From the NCBI GenBank assembly GCA_001897525.1, contig MKTB01000003.1, positions 460,961 to 524,960 on the forward strand: a DNA stretch of 64,000 nt, given 5' to 3'. The translations under genes were made by a program, and so were the position numbers. This stretch comes from Bacteroidetes bacterium 43-16 (lineage in GTDB: Bacteria > Bacteroidota > Bacteroidia > Chitinophagales > Chitinophagaceae). The notes beneath the pieces were generated by a model that worked only from the letters and a program-made list of their open reading frames with translations, searched no databases and had not been told where the DNA came from. The number at the start of each line of letters is the position of its first letter. The stretch's first letter is position 1. This document shows positions 18,664 to 27,261 of the stretch, in pieces.

Positions 18664-20559
18664 TTATTTCACGATCTCATCGATCACCCTTTGGGTCAAA
18701 GGATGATAATTGGGCCGGGCTTTCCTATAGATCGATTTGGCCATTTTCGTCCCTTCCGGAGAGTTCATCATCTCTTTATACAAAGGCTGCAAAAACTTTT
18801 CCCGCCCTGTTATGTTCAGGAAGGCTTCCATAGCCGGATACGCAGGTTCATACTTCGTCTTAATCGCTAAGAGATACCAGAGGTCTGCCTTTTCGCTATT
18901 TTGCGTTTTCGTCAGGTCAAATGCATGATCCAGTGTTTTCATCTGCTCCAGGGTGATATTATTTTTCGCCAGTTTTCTCAGGAAGTGCATCCATTCAAAT
19001 GTGGACCATTTGCCTGTTTTGGCCGCAAAGCTCATATCTCCTTTTAAGAATTGTGCAGTCGCGGTATCTACTTTATTAAAACGCACTTTATCTGCACGCG
19101 GACAGGTCTTGGGGATACCCGGTCCATACAGCCATTCATTGATATTCACATTTGCTTTCCACTCGGTAACTTCATTCAGCAGGTTCTTATTCAGGTACTC
19201 TGTAAAATCGCGTGTATTCATGGTTTTAAAAGCATTTTCATTAAAATACTTCGTCAGGAAAGCATCCATTTTATTACGCCCTACCGTCTGCTCTATCAGG
19301 CGCAGCAGGTGGCCTCCCTTTTCATAGGGAATATCTGTTAAGCCCTCATCCGGGTTGCGCCCGCGCAGGTTCAGGCGTAAATGGGTATCGTCACTTTGCT
19401 CACCCAGGTCCGCAACGGTTGCTTCCAGGTCCTGGTAACCGATCTCCCAAAGCATATCTGCATAGTCTTTTCCTGCCATAGACTCCATGATCCTTCTTTC
19501 AAAATAAATGGTGAAGCCTTCATTCAGCCAGAAGTCATTCCAGGTCTGGTTAGTCACAAGGTTGCCGCTCCAGTTATGTGCCAGTTCATGTGCGATCAGG
19601 TTTACCAGGGACTTGTCCCCGGCCAGGATAGTCGGTGTACAAAAAGTAAGTTTAGGATTTTCCATGCCGCCTATCGGGAAGCCGGAAGGTAATACCAGGA
19701 TATCGTACCTGCCCCAGCGATAAGGTCCGTAGAGTTCTTCCGCCTTATGCACCATAGCGCCTACCTCTTCAAATTCTTTATGCGCTTTGGCCAGCATCAC
19801 CGGTTCTGCATACACCCCTGTGCGTTGGTCTATAGCCTGGAACTTAATATCCCCTACTGCTAAGGCCATCAGGTAGGCCGGGACCGGCATATCCATTTTA
19901 AAATCATACACCCCGTCTTCTGATAAAGCCTGGGGATTCTCTGCACTCATCAATGCCATCAAACCTTTGGGGACTTTTACTTTTGCCGTATAGGTATAGC
20001 GCACCCCGGGGCCATCCTGTACGGGGATCCAGGTGCGGGCATGAATGCTCTCCGACTGTGTGTACAGGAAGGGTTGCTTTTTGCCAAAGGTCTGTGCCGG
20101 ATCGAGCCATTGCAATGCGGTAGCCTTTGGCGTGGTGCGATAAAATATTTTCACTTTTTTGGTCTCGGGCTTCAGGCTTATTGATAAGGGAGTCCCCAGG
20201 ATACTGTCGGTTTCGCCCGATTCAAAGGCTGCTTTGCTGCCATCCTCGTATTGAACACTGTCGATCTTCAGATCTCTTGTATCGAGTATAAATTTATCGG
20301 CCTCTGTTTTTCTTTTTTCTATGTCCCAGCTTGCGGTACCCCTGATCTGCTTTTGCTTAAAATCAACTTCAATATCCAATGCAAGGTGTTTCCCGAAGAC
20401 TTCTCCCGCATTGCTTAAAGTATGGTAATCGTTATTATCAAATACAGATTCTGTAGCCGGCTGAGGAGCCGTTACTTTTTCTTTTTTTGATTTTCCACCC
20501 CTGGAATTACAGGCGAATAATAAGGGCATACAGAAAGCAAATAATACAACCTTTTTCAT
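18664..20559 (-). CDS. M1-family zinc aminopeptidase, lipoprotein
   Basis: A 631-residue metallopeptidase with lipoprotein signal (CMPLLFACNSRGG). The M1 landmarks are the substrate N-terminus loop GGMENPKLTF near residue 300, the zinc site HELAHNW near 323-329 and the third zinc ligand Glu in NEGFTIYFE near 346. A C-terminal ARM-like helical region resembles leukotriene A4 hydrolase-type M1 enzymes (CPRADKVRFNKV ... RPNYHPLTQRVIDEI). It should release N-terminal amino acids from peptides in the periplasm or at the cell surface. It faces the glycosyltransferase gene convergently, with no clear terminator hairpin between them. Confidence 0.93.
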   Translation of the reverse strand: MKKVVLFAFCMPLLFACNSRGGKSKKEKVTAPQPATESVFDNNDYHTLSNAGEVFGKHLALDIEVDFKQKQIRGTASWDIEKRKTEADKFILDTRDLKIDSVQYEDGSKAAFESGETDSILGTPLSISLKPETKKVKIFYRTTPKATALQWLDPAQTFGKKQPFLYTQSESIHARTWIPVQDGPGVRYTYTAKVKVPKGLMALMSAENPQALSEDGVYDFKMDMPVPAYLMALAVGDIKFQAIDQRTGVYAEPVMLAKAHKEFEEVGAMVHKAEELYGPYRWGRYDILVLPSGFPIGGMENPKLTFCTPTILAGDKSLVNLIAHELAHNWSGNLVTNQTWNDFWLNEGFTIYFERRIMESMAGKDYADMLWEIGYQDLEATVADLGEQSDDTHLRLNLRGRNPDEGLTDIPYEKGGHLLRLIEQTVGRNKMDAFLTKYFNENAFKTMNTRDFTEYLNKNLLNEVTEWKANVNINEWLYGPGIPKTCPRADKVRFNKVDTATAQFLKGDMSFAAKTGKWSTFEWMHFLRKLAKNNITLEQMKTLDHAFDLTKTQNSEKADLWYLLAIKTKYEPAYPAMEAFLNITGREKFLQPLYKEMMNSPEGTKMAKSIYRKARPNYHPLTQRVIDEIVK

Positions 20560-20677
20560 ACAACTAAGCTTAAATATTAAAGTCCGGTTTCAAATATAAT
20601 TTCTTTTCCATGAATTTTAATAGAACCATAGAGGTTTCGTTGAAAATTATCTGCAATTAAAAATCCACTGATAAATT

Positions 20678-20685
20678 TATATTTG
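20678..20685 (+). promoter_or_regulatory. Candidate -7 element of the Crp-family gene
   Basis: TATATTTG matches TAnnTTTG and ends 11 bases before the ATG, which would give a nearly leaderless mRNA. I see no matching TTTG at the expected -33 distance. Confidence 0.3.
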
Positions 20686-20696
20686 TAGCTAATTAA

Positions 20697-21299
20697 ATGG
20701 AAAGCATGCATTATTTAAGTTTTAACGCGTACCTCAATGAAAATGCGAACCTGCCGGAAGATACTTTTGCTCCTTTCCTGGACCAGAAGAAAAAAATGGA
20801 GGTTAAAAAAGGGGATTTTCTTTTAAGGCAGGGAGAGATCTGCAAATATTCCTTTTTTGTTGAGTCCGGTTTGCTTAAATACTACTCCATAGATGAGCGC
20901 GGAAAGGTACATGTATTGCAATTTGCCCCGGAGGGCTGGTTTGTTACCGACCGGGAAAGTTCTTTCTTCAACCATCCCTCTTCTTACTTTATAGATGCGG
21001 TAGAAGATAGTACAGTTATGGTGTTTGATGAAAATGACATCTGCCAGTTGAGTGATATGCAACCCCAGTTTGGTGCTCTGAATAACCGCTTGCTGCACCG
21101 GCACATCAGCCAGCTGCAAAGCCGGATCAACCTATTGCTGAGCGCTTCTGCCGAAGAGCGCTACCAGGCATTTATCAAAACCTACCCGGACCTGATGCTG
21201 CGTGTGCCCCAGCACCTGGTGGCTTCCTACCTGGGGATTACGCCCGAAGGACTCAGCCGGGTGAGGAAAGAACTGGCTTCCCGGAATTTCAAAAAATAA
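20697..21299 (+). CDS. Crp/Fnr-family transcription regulator
   Basis: A 200-residue regulator. The cyclic-nucleotide-binding-like beta barrel is at about 25-125 (KKGDFLLRQGEICKYSFFVESGLLK). The C-terminal helix-turn-helix is at about 165-195 (LRVPQHLVASYLGITPEGLSRVRKEL), where SYLGITPEGLSRVRKE is the recognition helix region. There are no Cys residues arranged as in FNR Fe-S proteins. Bacteroidota have many such regulators without a known ligand. An in-frame ATG at 20706 is an alternative start. It is divergent from the M1 peptidase; targets unknown. Confidence 0.88.
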   Translation: MESMHYLSFNAYLNENANLPEDTFAPFLDQKKKMEVKKGDFLLRQGEICKYSFFVESGLLKYYSIDERGKVHVLQFAPEGWFVTDRESSFFNHPSSYFIDAVEDSTVMVFDENDICQLSDMQPQFGALNNRLLHRHISQLQSRINLLLSASAEERYQAFIKTYPDLMLRVPQHLVASYLGITPEGLSRVRKELASRNFKK

Positions 21300-21323
21300 G
21301 TAGCTGAAAAATAATTTTGAAAA

Positions 21324-21356
21324 ATTGCACTTTAATGCTTACAAAATATATATTTG
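21324..21356 (+). promoter_or_regulatory. Candidate promoter of the small lipoprotein gene
   Basis: ATTG (21324-21327), 21-base spacer, TATATTTG (21349-21356). The -7 element matches TAnnTTTG fully and the -33 in three of four bases. The start codon is 19 bases after the -7 element. Confidence 0.45.
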
Positions 21357-21375
21357 CAAGAGCGAAAAATAAAAA

Positions 21376-21954
21376 ATGAGCATGAAAAGAGTTTTATCCT
21401 TCCTGGTATTAGCAGCCATGCTGGTATCCTTTAGTAGTTGTTTTCAAAAATACAGAGAGCCCGAAGCGGACGATGGAACTGGCGTAAGCGCTGCTTCTAA
21501 ATGGGACTGGAAAGGTACCGCTCCATTTTCCGGTATTTTGGGTGGAGAGCAAAGAAATGCTCCCACAAATTCAACAATCCCGAAATCCATCTCTAATAAA
21601 GCAGGAATTATAACTGCTGGCATTATTGAGCCCTTAACAAATGATGGTCGCTCTTCCAGAACATATGGTATCGCTTTAGATCTAAAATTGAAACCTGGTA
21701 TTTACATTCTGAGCGAGCAAAGCACTACCAATTTCCAATTTACATATAGTCCTGCTCAGGAACCTGTCCCAGGAAAACCGATGAAAGCATTCAGCAAATA
21801 TAAATTGGTAGTAAAACTGATCCGGAATGACGACGATGTGGTTGAAGGCTATTTTTATGGAAAAATAGTCAACTTGCAAAATACTGCTGAAATTATGGAG
21901 GTAAAAGACGCTTATTTCAGGATTGAAAAATCAGGAGCTACTATAATTGATTGA
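21376..21954 (+). CDS. Hypothetical lipoprotein
   Basis: A 192-residue protein with a lipobox (MLVSFSSCFQKYR). The mature part is polar with beta-strand character (TYGIALDLKLKPGIYILSEQS; YKLVVKLIRNDDDVVEGYF). It recalls small Bacteroidota proteins of DUF6252 type that carry a jelly-roll-like domain, but I do not recognise a family with confidence. An alternative ATG lies at 21382. It has its own promoter candidate and a strong terminator, so it is probably transcribed alone. Function unknown. Confidence 0.65.
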   Translation: MSMKRVLSFLVLAAMLVSFSSCFQKYREPEADDGTGVSAASKWDWKGTAPFSGILGGEQRNAPTNSTIPKSISNKAGIITAGIIEPLTNDGRSSRTYGIALDLKLKPGIYILSEQSTTNFQFTYSPAQEPVPGKPMKAFSKYKLVVKLIRNDDDVVEGYFYGKIVNLQNTAEIMEVKDAYFRIEKSGATIID

Positions 21955-21984
21955 TCTTAGCTACTTCAAAGTACATATTTCATT

Positions 21985-22022
21985 AAAAAAGGAACGAATT
22001 TTCAAAAATTCGTTCCTTTTTT
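21985..22022 (+). terminator. Rho-independent terminator
   Basis: A near-perfect long stem (AAAAAAGGAACGAATTT, short loop, AAATTCGTTCCTTTTTT) ends in a T-run, 31 bases after the lipoprotein stop. Confidence 0.9.
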
Positions 22023-22234
22023 ATGCCTGTTAAACCTGTGATAAAAGCCGCTACAATTCAAAATTTACGCTGCGGTGACTTTAGCATTTGTTAAAACCAA
22101 AATGCCTTTTCCTTCAAACTAATGACAGTATTCTGACAAACATATATTCAAAATGACAATTAATCGGCTGAAAGCCGCGCCAGTACTGAAAAAAATTTTT
22201 TAACAAATGTGCACAAAAATTAAATTTCCTGTTG

Positions 22235-22242
22235 TACTTTTG
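22235..22242 (+). promoter_or_regulatory. Candidate -7 element for the act-cox operon
   Basis: TACTTTTG matches the Bacteroidota -7 consensus, but no good TTTG is seen 19-21 bases upstream. It would place the transcript start about 70 bases before the actA ATG. Confidence 0.4.
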
Positions 22243-22318
22243 CAACCATCATTAGTGTAAATTTTACGTTAAAATTAAATTCTAGATATTAGTGTCTGCA
22301 TATTTAAAGCTCAATTTT

Positions 22319-23566
22319 ATGTTTAAACGTGTAAGTATTGTAGCCCTCCTGGCTGTTTTAATGGCATTCGGAGGTTTTACCCAAGCGAACGCACAGGACG
22401 GGAAAGCTCTTTTCCAGGCTAACTGTGCCAGCTGTCACAACCCTCTAAAAGATGCAACCGGTCCGGCTCTGAAAGGAATGGATGAAAGGGTGCCTAGTAA
22501 AGAGTGGTTATACAAATGGGTACACAACTCTGCTGCGGTAATTGCCAGTGGAGATAAATATGCCAACGAACTGTACAACAAGTGGAACAAAACAGCAATG
22601 ACTTCGTTCCCGAACCTGACTGAAGCGGATATTGACGCGATCGTTGTTTATGTGAACAGTGTTCCTGTTGATGGAGGAAAAGGTGACAAAACCGATAAGC
22701 CTGAAAACGGAAAAGAAGCGGACAATACCTGGTTGTATGTTGCGATCACTGCTATTCTTGCTATCCTGGCCATTGTTCTGATCCGTATCAACAAAAACCT
22801 GGCCCGCTCTGCCAACGATGCAGAAGGTAAGCCTAATACCAAGCAGATCTCTCTTAAAAATAACAAGTTATTCATAGCTATTGCAGGTATCATCATCTTC
22901 ATCCTTGCCGGTTACTGGATCGTAAACGGTGGTGTGGAAATGGGTCGCCAGCAAAACTATATGCCGCATCAGCCTATTTTCTACTCTCACAAGGTGCATG
23001 CCGGTATCAACCAGATCAACTGTCAATACTGTCACGCAGGTGTGAATGACAGCCGCCAGGCCATGATCCCTTCTACTAACGTGTGTATGAACTGTCACAA
23101 ACAGATCAGCGAATATAGCGGTGAGCAATTATTTGACCACGAAGGTAATAAAGTGGATGGTACTGCACAGATCCAGGAATTGTACAAATATGCAGGATGG
23201 GATCCGGCTAAGAAAGAGTACAAACGTAATGCTCAGGGTGAAATCCTGGCTACGCCGATCAAATGGACCAAAATTCACAACCTGGCAGATTTCGTTTACT
23301 TCAACCACTCTCAACACGTAAATGTAGGTAATGTACAGTGTCAAACCTGTCACGGTCCTATCCAGGAGATGGATGAGGTAAAACAATTTGAGTCTTTATC
23401 TATGGGATGGTGTATCAACTGTCACAGAGAGACAAAAGTTGACTTCCAGAACAACAATTATTACAGCATTTTTGAAAAATATCACCAGGAGATCAAAGAA
23501 GGCAAACGTGATGGTGTAACTGAAGCGGAACTGGGTGGTCTTGAGTGTCAAAAATGTCACTATTAA
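22319..23566 (+). CDS. actA: Alternative complex III subunit ActA, multihaem cytochrome c
   Basis: A 415-residue membrane cytochrome of the quinol:cytochrome c/oxygen pathway. Signal peptide to about residue 27. An N-terminal mono-haem domain has CASCH at residues 36-40. Two membrane helices follow at about 140-165 (LYVAITAILAILAIVLI) and about 185-205 (LFIAIAGIIIFILAGYW). A pentahaem domain then has CQYCH 235, CMNCH 256, CQTCH 341, CINCH 365 and CQKCH 410. That totals six CxxCH sites, and the helix pair would put both haem domains in the periplasm. The ATG at 22319 (MFKRVSIVALLAV) gives a proper signal peptide; a GTG at 22292 would extend it. First gene of actABCDEF-coxBA. Confidence 0.93.
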   Translation: MFKRVSIVALLAVLMAFGGFTQANAQDGKALFQANCASCHNPLKDATGPALKGMDERVPSKEWLYKWVHNSAAVIASGDKYANELYNKWNKTAMTSFPNLTEADIDAIVVYVNSVPVDGGKGDKTDKPENGKEADNTWLYVAITAILAILAIVLIRINKNLARSANDAEGKPNTKQISLKNNKLFIAIAGIIIFILAGYWIVNGGVEMGRQQNYMPHQPIFYSHKVHAGINQINCQYCHAGVNDSRQAMIPSTNVCMNCHKQISEYSGEQLFDHEGNKVDGTAQIQELYKYAGWDPAKKEYKRNAQGEILATPIKWTKIHNLADFVYFNHSQHVNVGNVQCQTCHGPIQEMDEVKQFESLSMGWCINCHRETKVDFQNNNYYSIFEKYHQEIKEGKRDGVTEAELGGLECQKCHY

Positions 23567-23638
23567 TATTACAAGTAAGATAACAACAACATTATTTAAC
23601 ATACATCGTTTCATCGGGTATTTTATTATAAAAAGACT

Positions 23639-26600
23639 ATGAGTCAAAAGAAATATTGGAAAGGTTTAGAAGAGTTAGCCAACACCCCTGAATATCAGCA
23701 AAGTGTAGCTAATGAATTTAATGAGGAGTTGCCGGTAGAGATGCCAAGCGACAATTTGTTGAATGCACAAACACCAAGACGTGACTTCCTTAAATTTTTA
23801 GGTTTTAGTACTTTGGCGGCAACTGTCGCTGCAAGTTGTGAAATGCCGGTAAGAAAGGCTATTCCTTATGCAATAAAGCCAGAAAATATCACTCCGGGTG
23901 TACCTAACTATTATGCTTCTACATTTGTAGATAATGGAGAATGTGTACCTGCTGTCGTAAAAACAGTCGAAGGTCGTCCTATCATGATCGAGGGTAATAC
24001 TTTATCCAAGATCACAGAAGGCGGTACTTCTGCGCGTATGATCGCAGCTACCTTAAGTCTTTATGACAAAACAAGATTACGTCAACCTCATGTTGATGGT
24101 AAAGCTGTAGATACTTTTGAAGAGATAGACAGCCAGGTTACAGCTGCTTTAGCTGCTGCAAATGGTGCTATTTACCTCCTGACGGGTACTATCATCAGCC
24201 CTACTACTGAAAGCGTAATTGCCCAGTTTTTAGCAAAATATCCGGGTGCCAAGCATGTAACCTTTGATCCTGTTTCTTATACAGGTATCTTATTGGCTAA
24301 TGAGGCTTCTTACGGAAAAAGAATGTTACCTAATTACCAGTTTGACAAAGCCAGAACGGTTTTAAGCATTGGTGCTGATTTCTTAGGAACATGGATTTCT
24401 CCAGTTGAGTACAGCAAAGGATATACCAAATCAAGAAAAGTTAAGAGTAAAGATATCGGTACGGTAAGCAACATGAACAAGCATTACCAGATCGAAGGTA
24501 TGCTGAGCATGACGGGTGCCAACGCAGATGAGCGTGCAACCTGCCGCCCTTCTGAATATGGTAAAGTAGTTGCTGCATTATATGAGCAGATTGCTTCCGG
24601 TACACAACCGAACACGGGTTCTAAAAACCTGGATAAATTAATCGTAAACGCTGCTGCAGATCTTAAGAAAGGAAATGGCCTTGTGGTATGTGGTAGTAAC
24701 GATATAAATACACAAATCATTGTAAATGCTATCAATGCTGCTATAGGCGCTAATGGTACTACAATTGACTTCTCTACTCCTGCAAGAAATAAGAAAGGTA
24801 TTGATGCGGACATGGTTGCATTGGTTAATGCAATGAATGCCGGACAAGTAAGCGCCTTATTGATGCACGGTGTAAACCCTGCTTACGAATATTTTGACGG
24901 AGCAAAATTTGTAGAAGGTCTTAAAAAAGTAAAAACAACGATCTCTTTTGCTGATCGTCTTGATGAAACAGCAAAATTGACAAAATATGTAGTTTCTGAT
25001 CATCACTGGTTAGAAAGCTGGGGTGATACTGAAGCCAAAGATGGCCACATCAGCTTCATTCAACCTACCATTGCTCCATTGTTCAAAACAAGGGCATTCC
25101 AGGACAGCTTATTGAAATGGTCCGGCGCTGCCGATACTTACCATGATCAATTCAATGCTTACTGGGTAGGTAAATTAGGTCAGTCTACTTTTGATAAAGC
25201 ATTACAGGACGGTGTTATCGAGCCTGCAACGCCATCTATCACAGGTGCTTCATTTGCCGGAAATGTAGCCGATGCTATTGCAAAAGCAAGAGCGGTTGCC
25301 TCTACTTCTGAATATGAGCTGATCGTTTTTGAAACCGCTTCTATGGGTGCGGGTGGCGCATGGTCTAATAACCCATGGTTACAGGAATTACCAGATCCTA
25401 TTACAAAAGTAGCCTGGGACAACTGTATCATGATGTCACCTAAGACTGCTAAGGAAAAATTTGATGCGGAAATCAACACCGTAAACCAGGTAGATCCTAA
25501 AAAACGCGTTCTTAAAGTAACTGTAGGTACTAAAACAGTAGAATTACCGATCATCGTTACTCCGGGTATGCACCATAATGTAATTGCGATTGCAATCGGT
25601 TATGGCCGTGATAAAGGTGTAGGTTTAGCCGCTGCTGATCTGGGTAAAAATGCTTATCCTTTATTAGCTTTTAATGGTCAGACCTTTAACTATTACAGTA
25701 ACGCTAAAATAGAAAAGACTGCAGCTTACTATCCTGTAGCTGTAACTCAAACACATAACAGTGCGGAAAACAGACCGATCTTTTATGAATATTCTAAAGA
25801 AGAGTTTGTAAAAAATCCATATGAACTGATCGATGAGCGTAAAGCTGCATTGGCTCACTATGTTCATGATCCCGCACATGATCCTAAAGCTCCGCAGGAA
25901 GATCATTTCGGTAAAGGAAAAGATTTTGATGCCAGAGGATTTGAAAAAGCATTCGAAAAATTTGGTACCCACTACCCTGTTCATGAAAAACCAGGTTTGC
26001 ACTGGGCCATGTCTATTGACCTGAACTCTTGTACTGGTTGTGGTGCATGTGTTATTGCCTGTCACGCAGAAAATAACGTTTCTGTAGTAGGTAAAGACCG
26101 TGTGATCAAAGTTCAGGAAATGTCCTGGTTGAAAATTGACCGTTATTTTGCCGGTGATCCTAATGATCCGGATACCATCCAGACTGTATTCCAACCTATG
26201 TTGTGTATGCACTGTGATAACGCACCATGTGAGAATGTGTGCCCGGTGTCTGCTACCAACCACAGTTCTGAAGGTTTGAACCAAATGGCTTATAACCGTT
26301 GTATCGGTACTAAATATTGTGCGAACAACTGTCCTTATAAAGTACGTCGCTTCAACTGGTTTGACTGGAACGATGCGGATTGCTTTGATGATAACTTATA
26401 TTCTGATGGCCGTCGTGATGACATCAATGATGACCTGACGAGAATGGTATTGAACCCTGATGTTACGGTACGTTCCCGTGGTGTAATGGAAAAATGTTCT
26501 TTCTGTGTACAACGTTTACAAGATGGTAAGCTGAAAGCTAAAAAAGAAGGTACTCCATTGAAAGATCACCATGTAACTACAGCTTGTCAATCTGCCTGTG

Positions 26601-26806
26601 GTGGCGGATGTATCACTTTCGGTAATGTAAATGATCCGGAAAGTGCGATCTATCAAGACAGATATGTAGACAATAAAGAGCGCCTGTTCTATATGCTGGA
26701 GCAGATCCACGTTCTTCCTAATGTGAGCTATCTTTCTAAGATCCGTAATACAGATGTATTAATGGCAGGTTCAAGTAAAGATGAAATGTATAATCAACAC
26801 TTATAA
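23639..26806 (+). CDS. actB: Alternative complex III subunit ActB, Fe-S molybdopterin-oxidoreductase-like
   Basis: A 1055-residue protein. After about 45 residues comes a Tat-like signal (TPRRDFLKFLGFSTLAATVA) ending in AASC, a possible lipobox. Residues about 70-770 resemble a molybdopterin oxidoreductase catalytic subunit, which in ACIII lacks the cofactor. The last 280 residues are a ferredoxin-like domain with CTGCGACVIACH near 797, CMHCDNAPCENVCP near 860, CIGTKYCANNCP near 895 and CSFCVQ near 955, binding [4Fe-4S]/[3Fe-4S] clusters. It is thus a B1-B2 fusion, as in other Bacteroidota ACIII. It lies 72 bp after actA. It should pass electrons between the quinol site and the ActA haems. 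Confidence 0.95.
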   Translation: MSQKKYWKGLEELANTPEYQQSVANEFNEELPVEMPSDNLLNAQTPRRDFLKFLGFSTLAATVAASCEMPVRKAIPYAIKPENITPGVPNYYASTFVDNGECVPAVVKTVEGRPIMIEGNTLSKITEGGTSARMIAATLSLYDKTRLRQPHVDGKAVDTFEEIDSQVTAALAAANGAIYLLTGTIISPTTESVIAQFLAKYPGAKHVTFDPVSYTGILLANEASYGKRMLPNYQFDKARTVLSIGADFLGTWISPVEYSKGYTKSRKVKSKDIGTVSNMNKHYQIEGMLSMTGANADERATCRPSEYGKVVAALYEQIASGTQPNTGSKNLDKLIVNAAADLKKGNGLVVCGSNDINTQIIVNAINAAIGANGTTIDFSTPARNKKGIDADMVALVNAMNAGQVSALLMHGVNPAYEYFDGAKFVEGLKKVKTTISFADRLDETAKLTKYVVSDHHWLESWGDTEAKDGHISFIQPTIAPLFKTRAFQDSLLKWSGAADTYHDQFNAYWVGKLGQSTFDKALQDGVIEPATPSITGASFAGNVADAIAKARAVASTSEYELIVFETASMGAGGAWSNNPWLQELPDPITKVAWDNCIMMSPKTAKEKFDAEINTVNQVDPKKRVLKVTVGTKTVELPIIVTPGMHHNVIAIAIGYGRDKGVGLAAADLGKNAYPLLAFNGQTFNYYSNAKIEKTAAYYPVAVTQTHNSAENRPIFYEYSKEEFVKNPYELIDERKAALAHYVHDPAHDPKAPQEDHFGKGKDFDARGFEKAFEKFGTHYPVHEKPGLHWAMSIDLNSCTGCGACVIACHAENNVSVVGKDRVIKVQEMSWLKIDRYFAGDPNDPDTIQTVFQPMLCMHCDNAPCENVCPVSATNHSSEGLNQMAYNRCIGTKYCANNCPYKVRRFNWFDWNDADCFDDNLYSDGRRDDINDDLTRMVLNPDVTVRSRGVMEKCSFCVQRLQDGKLKAKKEGTPLKDHHVTTACQSACGGGCITFGNVNDPESAIYQDRYVDNKERLFYMLEQIHVLPNVSYLSKIRNTDVLMAGSSKDEMYNQHL

Positions 26807-27261
26807 TAGCCTGGCTGTATAAGTAGATCAAAAAATAAATTGTATTTCTATTAAAGCCAAAAGTCAAACAAGATAAATTATTGATTCTCTTTTGACAAAA
26901 AACCTGGAGATTGATATTAATACAGAAAAGATGGAATGATTAAAAGCGAAATTTAAATCGTGTAGTAATATACAATTGTATAATTTCGCGGCCGGTTCAA
27001 AGAATGAGGAAAGTACCTTTAACCGGTTAAGAAAAAAGTAAGATGTTCTTTTAGCATACTGATAGCGTTTTAAGTCCCTACAAACCCATTTTGATTTTCG
27101 AATCCGGGTCAGGTACTTCCAACCACTAAGGTTTAGACGCTTAAAATATATACTTTAAGTGACAGACTAGAAGAAAATCAACATTTAATGCCCAGGCATT
27201 AGATGAAAATTATAGAACAAACAAACATTATTATTTCATAGCAGAATAGGTATTTCACATT
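26807..27261 (+). other. Long spacer between actB and actC
   Basis: This 455-bp non-coding gap breaks an operon whose other gaps are 37-108 bp. It is AT-rich, contains the 12-base palindrome TTAACCGGTTAA (27020-27031 region) and a one-mismatch -7-like TAATTTCG at 26981-26988 with no matching -33 element. No open frame of useful size and no clear terminator was seen. Confidence 0.5.

Noticed and set aside
25664..26284. A 206-codon antisense frame inside actB
   Set aside because: It overlaps the Fe-S domain of actB, whose cysteine motifs are intact, and its translation shows no domain.
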